From IMG/VR virus record IMGVR_UViG_3300040751_001802, positions 1 to 24,071 of that record: a stretch of DNA of 24,071 nt, one strand, 5' to 3'. The notes under the pieces were generated by a model. It was not told the origin of the DNA and did no database searches. It saw only the letters and a program-made list of their open reading frames with translations. This DNA is from a virus. Below are positions 14,975 to 20,639 of the stretch, piece after piece (within the stretch, counting starts at the first letter, position 1; every line of letters begins with the position of its first letter). Both the position numbers and the translations under genes were made by a program.

Positions 14975-15667
14975 TTAGAATGCCGCTAGTGCGACTTTTT
15001 TCCAGATAGCAGTACTGCCATCATGTGCCGCAGTACAATAATAGATATAACTTGCGTCTATGGCTACATCACCTGCTAAATCACCTGCGGCTCCTTGAGC
15101 ACTTGCTGGTGTATGTGTTGTAGCAATATTAATTCTATCGCCTGTTGCGGTTAATTTTGTTCCAAAGATCCCGCGCCATACATTTGCCGCTGAACCTAAA
15201 TCTTTTGTGTTTGTTGTATCACTTAAAATGTGACCACTAACATTAACTTCGCCACCACCTGGTACTAGGTTAATATCATTTGTAGTAGTTGTTAGTGTAG
15301 ATGTTGTTCCATTTATTGCAATGTCACCCATTGTAACTGTTGTTCCATCATCAACTACTGAACTTATTACTACATTACCACTTGCATCAAATTTTAAGAC
15401 TGCATTATCAGTATGTGTAGTAAATTGTAAATTTTTAGAAGTATCTACAACAATAGCACCTGTACCATTCGGACTTAATGTAATATTTCCGTTGGTATCA
15501 TCTGTTCCAATAGTATTGCCTGTAATACTAATATTACTTAAACTTGATCCGCCTAATTCTGTATAGACTTCAGTAAAGTTTTCGTTAATTTTAGTAAAGG
15601 CGGTTCTTAAAGGATCACCTGCGCCATCATTTGCACTACTTCCAATGTTAATTGCTTGTTTTGCCAT
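14975..15667 (-). CDS. short fibre-like structural protein
   Basis: 230 aa. The N-terminal AINIGSSANDGAGDPLRTAF plus TKINENFTEVY mirrors the 483-aa protein; the C-terminal GDVAIDASYIYYC and DGSTAIWKKVAL mirror the 243-aa protein (10311-11042). It therefore combines the attachment module of one neighbour with the tip module of the other. The middle is a beta-repeat (NGNITLSPNGTGAIVVD). It is the first gene of the structural operon, behind GATAAATAATAG (15701-15712), with AGGAG about 9 nt before the start. Confidence 0.78.
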   Translation of the reverse strand: MAKQAINIGSSANDGAGDPLRTAFTKINENFTEVYTELGGSSLSNISITGNTIGTDDTNGNITLSPNGTGAIVVDTSKNLQFTTHTDNAVLKFDASGNVVISSVVDDGTTVTMGDIAINGTTSTLTTTTNDINLVPGGGEVNVSGHILSDTTNTKDLGSAANVWRGIFGTKLTATGDRINIATTHTPASAQGAAGDLAGDVAIDASYIYYCTAAHDGSTAIWKKVALAAF

Positions 15668-15700
15668 TGTTATAACTCCTGCAGATTAAATAATTTTGTA

Positions 15701-15712
15701 CTATTATTTATC
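15701..15712 (-). promoter_or_regulatory. putative late promoter of the structural operon
   Basis: GATAAATAATAG on the minus strand, about 34 nt upstream of ATG 15667. It is identical to 5421-5432 and lies back-to-back with a plus-strand late-type box at 15743-15755. Confidence 0.65.
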
Positions 15713-15742
15713 AACTAATTGTGATAGCCGAACGCTAAAAAA

Positions 15743-15755
15743 GGTAAATACTAGT
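15743..15755 (+). promoter_or_regulatory. putative late promoter abutting a start codon
   Basis: GGTAAATACTAGT on the plus strand, immediately followed by ATG 15756. With T4 late spacing the transcript would begin at the ATG itself. AAAAAGG overlaps it and could instead serve as a distant ribosome site (11-nt spacing). Confidence 0.5.
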
Positions 15756-16034
15756 ATGTATTTAGGATATACATTTATTAAGCAATGGCATCGACGTAAG
15801 GGCTTTGCAACTAAAAGAAGTTTGCAAGTTTACGCATTATTGTGTAATAACTGTCAAAGTTTATTCCTCAGAAGTTCGAAGGATATCAGTACATCTCGAT
15901 TGAACAAGTGGGTTAATCACTACTGCGGTTGTTGTGGTGATGTTTATAAACTTGCACAAAAAGACAGTGCATTACGAAAAAGGACATTAAAATATGATGC
16001 GAGTTCAACAGTACCTATTAGTCGTTTGCGTTAG
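15756..16034 (+). CDS. small zinc-ribbon protein
   Basis: 92 aa from ATG 15756. A longer reading from TTG 15696 would cross the late-type promoter and is rejected. Two CxxC knuckles are visible: LLCNNCQSLF (residues 29-38) and HYCGCCGDVY (about 55-64), separated by a basic SSKDISTSRLNKW linker, so it should bind one zinc ion. The C-terminus is basic. This layout is common in phage HNH-like or nucleic-acid-binding small proteins, but no HNH histidines are evident. Its 3' end overlaps the HtrA-like gene by 41 nt in another frame. Confidence 0.65.
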   Translation: MYLGYTFIKQWHRRKGFATKRSLQVYALLCNNCQSLFLRSSKDISTSRLNKWVNHYCGCCGDVYKLAQKDSALRKRTLKYDASSTVPISRLR

Positions 16035-17082
16035 CATAATCACTTATTTCGGTTTAACCGAAACTGCTTTCAGTGGATTAAAAAATATTGACAATAATTT
16101 AAAGTCAACTGTTTTTGTTTCTATTAAAAACGTAAAACCAGAAATAGATGAAACATCAGGTAATATGATTCCAGTACCTCCACCGGATCAAGGATCTGGT
16201 ATTGGTTCAGGTATTATTATGTCAAAAGAGGGACATATTATTACCAACTATCACGTTATCGAAAAAGGTAATACAATTTCAGTATGGATGTATGAAGACG
16301 AATCCATGACTGAATATAATGCAACTGTTGTTGGATTTGATATACTTTCTGACATTGCAATAATAAAAATTGACCTACCGGAGAATTATAATTATATTCC
16401 TATTAAGTGGGGCAAAGATCCTGACTTTGGAGAAGACATTTATGTCATCGGTCATCCGCAAGGTATGATTTGGAGTGTTAGTAAAGGTGTTATTAGCAAT
16501 CCAAAACGATTTGTGTCTTCGCCTTGGCAAAGACTAATACAATCAGATGCACTTATTATGCCAGGTAATAGTGGCGGACCATTGTTCGATGAACATGGCG
16601 ATTTAATAGGCATCAATACACTTATGATTCTATCTCGTGACCCGACTGCAAAGACACAAGCCTGGGCAATGAGCATTCATTTAGATGATGTGAGATGGGT
16701 TTACGACAGAATACTTTCGTACGGCAGAGTACGAAGACCTGCTTTAAACATTGAAGTTGATTTCGATGTTGATATGAAGAGGGTAAAAATAAAGGCCTCG
16801 CCTGAGAGTAATCTCTATGTTGCTGGAATGACAAGCGAATCTTACATTCTAGAAATTGATGGGATCCAGGTGCAAGAGTATGGTGATATTTTCGAATACT
16901 TAAAAACAAAGTTAGACGGAGAAATAGCCATAGTTAAGGTTGAAAATGTAGAATCCGGAGAAGTGTCAACTCATACGTTTGAGTTAGGTGATTGGGAGTC
17001 TTTAAGTAAGAAGAAGGAAGAAAAACTAGAAGTGGAACCAGTAGAACCGATAGAGCCGAAAGGAAATCATCCACACGATTAA
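15994..17082 (+). CDS. secreted trypsin-like serine protease of the HtrA/Deg family
   Basis: 362 aa. Residues 1-27 form a signal peptide or membrane anchor (MMRVQQYLLVVCVSIITYFG, then a TAFS cleavage region). The S1C catalytic triad is complete: His87 in TNYHVIE, Asp120 in DILSDIAII, Ser193 in PGNSGGPL. Residues about 230-330 look like a degenerate PDZ domain (YILEIDGIQVQEYGDI, then IVKVENVESGE). The tail is Pro/Glu-rich and ends in a His-rich NHPHD. HtrA proteases degrade or refold misfolded envelope proteins in the periplasm; a phage copy might protect the envelope or process virion or surface proteins (inference). AAGGA lies about 10 nt before ATG 15994. It converges directly on the Fe-S gene at 17083. 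Confidence 0.9.
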   Translation: MMRVQQYLLVVCVSIITYFGLTETAFSGLKNIDNNLKSTVFVSIKNVKPEIDETSGNMIPVPPPDQGSGIGSGIIMSKEGHIITNYHVIEKGNTISVWMYEDESMTEYNATVVGFDILSDIAIIKIDLPENYNYIPIKWGKDPDFGEDIYVIGHPQGMIWSVSKGVISNPKRFVSSPWQRLIQSDALIMPGNSGGPLFDEHGDLIGINTLMILSRDPTAKTQAWAMSIHLDDVRWVYDRILSYGRVRRPALNIEVDFDVDMKRVKIKASPESNLYVAGMTSESYILEIDGIQVQEYGDIFEYLKTKLDGEIAIVKVENVESGEVSTHTFELGDWESLSKKKEEKLEVEPVEPIEPKGNHPHD

Positions 17083-17421
17083 TTAAAATGCTACTGATTC
17101 TCCGCAACCACAAGAACTAGTTGCTTGGGGGTTTTCAATTACAATTTGGGAACCTCCAAAACTTTCTTTATAATCTATAGTTGTTCCCATAATATAGAAT
17201 AAACTAAACTTATCAATAATTAGATTTTTTTCTTCATCTAATTTAATAACTTCATCTTCGGGATTAATTTTATCCGTTTCAATGGAATCCCATTTATATT
17301 TAAAACCTGCACAACCTCCACCTTGTACACCAAAGTATACATTAGTTGCATTTTGTTTGTCTGCCGTTTTAATTAAGTAATTTCTAGCGGAATCTGTGAT
17401 AGTTGGTAACATACTCGTCAT
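17083..17421 (-). CDS. A-type Fe-S cluster carrier (IscA/ErpA/HesB family)
   Basis: 112 aa from ATG 17421. The ATG at 17433 directly abuts AGGAG and is too close to it, and ATG 17412 is a further alternative. The HesB signature is complete: the first ligand Cys37 in GGGCAGFKY and the C-terminal pair Cys104/Cys106 in SSCGCGESVAF. ITDSARNYL at the N-terminus and IDYKESFGGSQIVIENPQA before the Cys pair match the family. These proteins receive [2Fe-2S]/[4Fe-4S] clusters and hand them to apo-enzymes. It overlaps the SufT-like gene and is the last gene of the Fe-S trio; its stop abuts that of the converging protease gene. Confidence 0.92.
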   Translation of the reverse strand: MTSMLPTITDSARNYLIKTADKQNATNVYFGVQGGGCAGFKYKWDSIETDKINPEDEVIKLDEEKNLIIDKFSLFYIMGTTIDYKESFGGSQIVIENPQATSSCGCGESVAF

Positions 17422-17806
17422 CGTGATTATCATCTCCTAAATTTAATGTGAACTGTGCAATCTCACTCATTTGTGATGGATTAAATGTAGGTTCAAATGT
17501 CATTTGTACTTCTACTTTATTAATACCAGGCACTTTTAATAATGCTTGTTCTGTCCATATTGGCATTTCGCCTGCTACTGGACAAAAAGGACTTGTAAGT
17601 GTCATAACTGTTGTACAATTACCTTCTACAACATCACAATGATAAATTAATCCTAGTTCAAATATATTTATACTGATTTCTGGATCATATACTTCGCGAA
17701 GTTCTTTTTTAATATCTTCTTGCTTAACATTTGGGTCAGTTATTTTTAAATCAAAACTGCCTTCAGCATCTGGACTTCGATTGAAGTCTTTTATTTCTAC
17801 TTTCAT
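17384..17806 (-). CDS. SufT/MIP18-type (DUF59) Fe-S assembly factor
   Basis: 140 aa. The DUF59 core is clear: LREVYDPEISINIFELGLIY (37-55) with the DPE(I/L) and N-x-x-ELGL-Y signature, then MTLTSPFCPVAGEMP (68-82) with the conserved Cys75, and VPGINKVEVQMTFEPTFNP. The family includes SufT, PaaD and eukaryotic CIA2/MIP18, which help to deliver Fe-S clusters. An N-terminal extension of about 20 residues and an acidic C-terminal tail (DDNHDDEY) are additional. It starts inside the ferredoxin stop (ATGA overlap), so translation is coupled. Confidence 0.9.
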   Translation of the reverse strand: MKVEIKDFNRSPDAEGSFDLKITDPNVKQEDIKKELREVYDPEISINIFELGLIYHCDVVEGNCTTVMTLTSPFCPVAGEMPIWTEQALLKVPGINKVEVQMTFEPTFNPSQMSEIAQFTLNLGDDNHDDEYVTNYHRFR

Positions 17807-18090
17807 ATTCTAATTTTTACTTTCCCATCGGGTGCGTTATCTAAATCTAGTTGACATCCTAAACGACTGTTAGGTCTTCCTTCTGCGTGAAGCATATCTA
17901 ATTCTTCTTCACTTGGGTCTTTAAAAAATTCTTCTCCTTCAAGTACTGTACATATACATGAACCACAGGCACAAGATCCTCCGCAAGTTCCCCAATCGAT
18001 ATCATCGTATAGGGCAATCATTACATTATCTGTGCCTGTGTATTCTACTTGAATTGACTTGCCTTTATGTAAGGCTGTAAGTTTGGGCAT
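17803..18090 (-). CDS. [2Fe-2S] ferredoxin, adrenodoxin/Isc type
   Basis: 95 aa. The ligand pattern is C36-x5-C42-x2-C45 ... C79 (TCGGSCACGSC and RLGCQL), as in E. coli Fdx of the isc operon rather than the plant/cyanobacterial photosynthetic type. The acidic partner-binding helix (DPSEEELDML) follows the cluster loop. It carries electrons, for example for Fe-S cluster assembly. AAGG lies 7 nt upstream of ATG 18090. It is the first of three coupled Fe-S genes and is itself 3 nt downstream of a small membrane protein gene. Confidence 0.93.
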   Translation of the reverse strand: MPKLTALHKGKSIQVEYTGTDNVMIALYDDIDWGTCGGSCACGSCICTVLEGEEFFKDPSEEELDMLHAEGRPNSRLGCQLDLDNAPDGKVKIRI

Positions 18091-18093
18091 TCA

Positions 18094-18255
18094 TTAACCT
18101 TTTTTATAGATTTGCCATGCTCCATAACCGATTGCGGCATATGCCGCCAATTTAGCAAAAGGTCCAGCAATTAGAACAATTACACCGATGGCAATTAAAG
18201 CCGCTCCTGAATGCGATGTTCTTTCTTTTACTCTACTTTTTATCCAATTTGTCAT
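18094..18255 (-). CDS. 53-aa single-span membrane protein
   Basis: Hand-translated gene: ATG 18255, stop TAA 18094-18096. The N-terminus is basic (TNWIKSRVKERTSHS), then a hydrophobic stretch about residues 17-47 (GAALIAIGVIVLIAGPFAK, then LAAYAAIGYGAW) forms one long or two short membrane segments. AGGAG lies about 8 nt upstream. Function unknown; the next upstream gene also encodes a small membrane protein, so they may act as a pair (holin-like roles are possible but unproven). Confidence 0.7.
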   Translation of the reverse strand: MTNWIKSRVKERTSHSGAALIAIGVIVLIAGPFAKLAAYAAIGYGAWQIYKKG

Positions 18256-18294
18256 GTTTTGGTCTCCTTATATGTGTACCAAATTATTACGTTA

Positions 18295-18528
18295 TTATTT
18301 TCTTGTAAAAATGTGGTATAACACCCAAATCGCTACTAAACCTACAAGACCTTGTGCTGAAAATCCAGCAATAATGTTTTGTACATTTGCGATTACACTG
18401 ATGTTTGGCCAGAATGGAATATTCTGTCCATTAAATAGTACTTCAAGTACAACTGCTAAAGATATTAAACTAATACCTGCTTCTGTTAGAGCTGAACTCC
18501 AGCCTTTTATTTTATTAAGTATGTCCAT
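18295..18528 (-). CDS. 77-aa two-span membrane protein
   Basis: An N-terminal amphipathic helix (MDILNKIKGWSSALTEAG), then hydrophobic spans about residues 18-33 (ISLISLAVVLEVLF) and 58-74 (LVGLVAIWVLYHIF), with an N/P/W-rich loop (NGQNIPFWPN) between them and a basic C-terminus (TRK). AAGGAG lies 7 nt before ATG. The size, two spans and charged tail fit a class II holin, but holins cannot be identified by sequence alone. It lies downstream of the IF-1 gene. Confidence 0.7.
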   Translation of the reverse strand: MDILNKIKGWSSALTEAGISLISLAVVLEVLFNGQNIPFWPNISVIANVQNIIAGFSAQGLVGLVAIWVLYHIFTRK

Positions 18529-18556
18529 ATTTGACTCCTTTTTTTTATTTTAGAAT

Positions 18557-18575
18557 AGTGAAGATTATCTTCACT
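18557..18575. promoter_or_regulatory. perfect inverted repeat across the IF-1 stop codon
   Basis: AGTGAAGAT, one central T, ATCTTCACT. As RNA it folds into a 7-bp stem with a 5-nt loop that includes the IF-1 stop (18571-18573). No U-tract follows in either direction, so an RNA-processing or stability element is more likely than a terminator. Confidence 0.4.
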
Positions 18576-18795
18576 GTTTATGTCTATAAATTATACGTCC
18601 TTTATTCATATCGTAGACGCTAACTTCTAGATCCACTTTATCACCCAGCAAAACTTTAATGTTATTTTTTCTCATCTTGCCATTTAAGTGTGCTACTAAG
18701 GTTCTATCGTGTCCTGCGACTTTTACTTTGAATTGTGCATTTGGTAATAGTTGTTCTACTACGCCCTGTACTTCTATGGTGCCGTCTTTTGCCAT
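18571..18795 (-). CDS. infA: translation initiation factor IF-1
   Basis: 74 aa, close to the 71-72 residues of bacterial IF-1. The alignment is end to end: MAKDGTIEVQGVVEQLLPNA (MAK..IE-QG-V-E-LPN in E. coli), FKVKVAGHDRTLVAHLNGKM, RKNNIKVLLGDKVDLEVSVYD, then KGRIIYRHK. The OB-fold, GKMRKN and GD-V segments are all intact. IF-1 occupies the ribosomal A site during initiation and modulates IF-2 and IF-3. Phages normally rely on the host copy. The gene has a late-type box only 2-3 nt of expected leader away from ATG 18795 and AAGG at 13-nt spacing. Alternative: a cellular infA picked up recently; but its neighbours look phage-like. Confidence 0.93.
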   Translation of the reverse strand: MAKDGTIEVQGVVEQLLPNAQFKVKVAGHDRTLVAHLNGKMRKNNIKVLLGDKVDLEVSVYDMNKGRIIYRHKQ

Positions 18796-18797
18796 TG

Positions 18798-18810
18798 TGT
18801 ATTATTTACC
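18798..18810 (-). promoter_or_regulatory. late-promoter-like box next to the IF-1 start
   Basis: GGTAAATAATACA on the minus strand, 2 nt from ATG 18795. It would give a nearly leaderless transcript if used with T4 late spacing. Confidence 0.4.
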
Positions 18811-18813
18811 TTG

Positions 18814-19251
18814 TTAACGTCTCATTTTCGCCAGCTCTTTGGCGTCGTCATCGCTGAATACGGGCACTAGATTGCTCTTGTGCATTGTAGCAATACCTAA
18901 TAGTCGTCTTTCACCGGTATATTCCATCGGTTTTCGTTTTGTTGCCGTTGTAAAACTATCTTTAGAATTTAGGCTTGGAACGTGTTCTGTTTGTCTAACA
19001 CTTGGTCCTGAATAATGCCAAGGTTCTTTAATTGCAGTTGGCGGATTTTTAGGTTTGTATCTACCTTTAACATAATCAATATACTCGTCCCATGTCATTT
19101 GCATATTGTGAGCATGGCATTGACGCATCTTTTTATTGTAATCACGCAATTCTTTTTGCCAACGTTGAATATCTGCTTTAGTATCTTTCTTTTTAGTTTT
19201 ACGTTTTCGAGTATTAAGGGTTGTTAGTCCTCTTTCTAAATGCATTGTCAT
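18814..19251 (-). CDS. 145-aa basic phage protein with GIATMHKSN motif
   Basis: The N-terminal half is very basic (TRKRKTKKKDTKAD, then a WQKEL..YNKKMRQ helix and MTWDEYIDYVKGRYKP). The C-terminal half carries PSLNSKDS (about 93-100) and then a segment of the form GIATMHKSNLVPVFSDDDA followed by ELAKMRR at the very end. I recall this C-terminal signature from many uncharacterised small proteins of tailed phages, but no function is known to me. AGAGG precedes ATG 19251. Nucleic-acid binding is suggested only by charge. Confidence 0.72.
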   Translation of the reverse strand: MTMHLERGLTTLNTRKRKTKKKDTKADIQRWQKELRDYNKKMRQCHAHNMQMTWDEYIDYVKGRYKPKNPPTAIKEPWHYSGPSVRQTEHVPSLNSKDSFTTATKRKPMEYTGERRLLGIATMHKSNLVPVFSDDDAKELAKMRR

Positions 19252-19269
19252 ATTATGCCTCTTAATTGA

Positions 19270-19488
19270 TTACTTAACTTCGTTCCACTCTTCTTCGTCT
19301 GCTTCTTTTTCTGATTCAGTTGGTTTGTTTTTTATACAACTTGGATCTTGGGGAGCAAACATACAGCCTAATACATTGGCAATACTACCCATATTTTGTA
19401 TACCTGAACTTTCGTCATCATTAAGCATTGATGGTTGTACACAACCAGCAAGTACTAAAAATGTTACTAGTAAAACAAGTTTTTTCAT
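19270..19488 (-). CDS. small lipoprotein
   Basis: 72 aa. KKLVLLVTFLVLAGC forms a lipoprotein signal with lipobox LAGC (Cys16). The mature part is short and acidic, with one more Cys pair (CMFAPQDPSC) and a Glu-rich tail. It would be anchored in the inner or outer membrane facing the periplasm. Spanin o-subunits and superinfection-exclusion lipoproteins have this size, but neither role can be shown. It lies 3 nt downstream of the 62-aa gene; no good ribosome site is visible, so coupled translation is likely. Confidence 0.75.
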   Translation of the reverse strand: MKKLVLLVTFLVLAGCVQPSMLNDDESSGIQNMGSIANVLGCMFAPQDPSCIKNKPTESEKEADEEEWNEVK

Positions 19489-19491
19489 ATA

Positions 19492-19680
19492 TTATTTGAT
19501 AGGTGTTTTAAGTTCCTGGTTGCCATCTCTAACGGCTTTTGCCAATTCAGGATCTTTTTCAAGTTCCTTACGCATTTTCTTTGCCAACTTATAAGCCTTA
19601 CGAGCATTTTCTCTGCGTTGTGCTCTGGGTTCGTTATTCTCATTTCGCGACTGTAAAAAGTCGCCTACTTTGTTAAACAT
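19492..19680 (-). CDS. 62-aa charged helical protein
   Basis: MFNKVGDFLQSRNENNEPRA followed by a Lys/Arg/Glu-rich helix (ENARKAYKLAKKMRKELEK) and a short polar tail. No membrane segment or known motif. AAGG lies 8 nt before ATG 19680. It is in the operon read from 19953-19981. Function unknown. Confidence 0.65.
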   Translation of the reverse strand: MFNKVGDFLQSRNENNEPRAQRRENARKAYKLAKKMRKELEKDPELAKAVRDGNQELKTPIK

Positions 19681-19685
19681 ATTTA

Positions 19686-19922
19686 TTACCTTACGTTAAC
19701 TTTTACTTCTTCATTTTCGGACTTTGGAAGTTCTTGTTGATGGGATTTAATAACTAACTCTAATAGTTCTTCTTTATTTACTTTTCCTTCATCTAGCATA
19801 TGTATTGCATCAGCAACATTTTTCGCTAAACCAGTTCTAACCATTTTTGTAATAACTAGAATAAGTTCACTTTTATTATAGCCTGTTGTATCAAGTGTGT
19901 CTTGTGTAAATACTCTTCCCAT
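19686..19922 (-). CDS. 78-aa helical protein, first gene of the small-gene operon
   Basis: Mostly helical, with a compact predicted domain (NKSELILVITKMVRTGLAKN, then VADAIHMLDEGKVNKEEL) and a charged C-terminal tail. No recognised family. AAAGGA precedes ATG 19922 and a consensus sigma70-type promoter lies about 31 nt upstream, so it is probably made early and strongly. Confidence 0.7.
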   Translation of the reverse strand: MGRVFTQDTLDTTGYNKSELILVITKMVRTGLAKNVADAIHMLDEGKVNKEELLELVIKSHQQELPKSENEEVKVNVR

Positions 19923-19952
19923 TTTGTAGTCCTTTCAATTAATTATACTGTT

Positions 19953-19981
19953 ATAATACATGAAATCTACTGAAATGTCAA
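19953..19981 (-). promoter_or_regulatory. consensus sigma70-type promoter
   Basis: Minus-strand TTGACA (19976-19981), exactly 17 bp, TATTAT (19953-19958). It drives the small-gene/IF-1/Fe-S region. The 177-nt stretch 19923-20098 holds this promoter and otherwise an AT-rich sequence in which I see no gene. Confidence 0.87.
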
Positions 19982-20098
19982 GTATTTAAAAAATGAAGTA
20001 AAATAAGGTCTTTCTAACGAAGGCGACTTAACTCCTACCAATGTCTTAATTTTAATGTCGTTTATTGGCTTAACCGTGTTTATACTCACTCGACAATC

Positions 20099-20173
20099 TG
20101 GTAGTCCCTAGGAGAATTGAACTCCTGTTTACGGTATGAAAAACCGTTGTCCTAACCACTAGACGAAGGGACC
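20099..20173 (-). tRNA. tRNA-Glu (anticodon UUC)
   Basis: 75 nt including an encoded CCA (20099-20101). Acceptor GGTCCCT pairs with AGGGACT (first pair is G-U), discriminator A. D-arm region CGTCTAGTGGTTAGGA, anticodon stem ACGGT/ACCGT around loop TTTTCAT (136-142 of 20100s) with TTC, and T-arm AGGAG-TTCAATT-CTCCT. It closely follows the bacterial tRNA-Glu layout. Confidence 0.93.
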
Positions 20174-20189
20174 ATATTAAATTTCTGGG

Positions 20190-20276
20190 TGGTGCCTGCG
20201 GAGGGACTCGAACCCACACACCGTAATCGATAACGGATTTTAAGTCCGTTGCGTCTACCTATTCCGCCACGCAGGC
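20190..20276 (-). tRNA. tRNA-Leu (anticodon UAA)
   Basis: 87 nt with encoded CCA. Acceptor GCCTGCG pairs perfectly with CGCAGGC, discriminator A. Anticodon stem ACGGA/TCCGT around CTTAAAA gives TAA. A long class II variable arm and the T-loop GGTTCGAGTCC are present, all as expected for tRNA-Leu. It reads UUA, a frequent codon in AT-rich genomes. Confidence 0.95.
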
Positions 20277-20282
20277 TATCTT

Positions 20283-20480
20283 CTATTCACCCAAATTTGG
20301 TTTCTTTTTTAAGGCTCTAACTCTTTCTTTCATCCAACTAATAGCAGTATGTATATGTCCTGTATCATGTGGCTCTAACTGTGATTTCGCATATGCAATT
20401 TCTTCTTTTAATATACGAATCTTTGTTGTTGTGTCGAATATATTGTCCTTAAATAATTCTAATTGTTTTGCTTTGTGCAT
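20283..20480 (-). CDS. 65-aa coiled protein between tRNAs
   Basis: A short basic/acidic helix (KTKIRILKEEIAYAKSQL-like), then EPHDTGHIHTAISWMKERVR, a signature I recall from small uncharacterised phage proteins. No membrane segment. AAGGA lies before ATG 20480. It is embedded between the tRNA-Leu and tRNA-Trp-like genes, 6 nt from the former, so it is cotranscribed with tRNAs and released by processing. Function unknown. Confidence 0.68.
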   Translation of the reverse strand: MHKAKQLELFKDNIFDTTTKIRILKEEIAYAKSQLEPHDTGHIHTAISWMKERVRALKKKPNLGE

Positions 20481-20495
20481 ATTGTTTCCTTACGT

Positions 20496-20580
20496 TGGCA
20501 GAGGTGAAAGGATTCGAACCTATTTGACTTATGTCCTGGTTTTGGAGACCAGTGTGCCACTCCAACTGCACCGCACCCCC
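20496..20580 (-). tRNA. tRNA-Trp-like (anticodon CCA) with enlarged variable arm
   Basis: 85 nt with encoded CCA (20496-20498) and discriminator G. Acceptor GGGGGTG/CACCTCT has two G-U pairs; D-arm GTGC/GCAC; anticodon stem CTGGT/ACCAG around CTCCAAA; T-arm ATAGG-TTCGAAT-CCTTT with one T-T mismatch. The variable region is 12 nt (GACATAAGTCAA, with a possible 3-bp GAC/GTC stem) instead of the usual 4-5 nt. CCA and G73 are the main Trp identity elements in bacteria, so Trp is the best call. Confidence 0.78.
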
Positions 20581-20602
20581 TCATTTACAACGTTTATGAT
20601 TT

Positions 20603-20631
20603 AATGTAGCAAAGAAAGTGCCGTTTGTCAA
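20603..20631 (-). promoter_or_regulatory. sigma70-type promoter of the tRNA cluster
   Basis: Minus-strand TTGACA (20626-20631), 17 bp, TACATT (20603-20608) preceded by TGC. It lies 22 nt upstream of the tRNA-Trp-like gene. Confidence 0.7.
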
Positions 20632-20639
20632 CTGTTTTT

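Noticed and set aside
15696-15755. TTG-started N-terminal extension of the zinc-ribbon protein
   Set aside because: It crosses the late-type box at 15743-15755 and has no ribosome site; ATG 15756 fits better.
19982-20098. Possible further tRNA or tRNA remnant in the gap before tRNA-Glu
   Set aside because: Some short pairings (CCAAT/ATTGG) and a direct GACATT repeat exist, but no T-arm or anticodon arm could be assembled.
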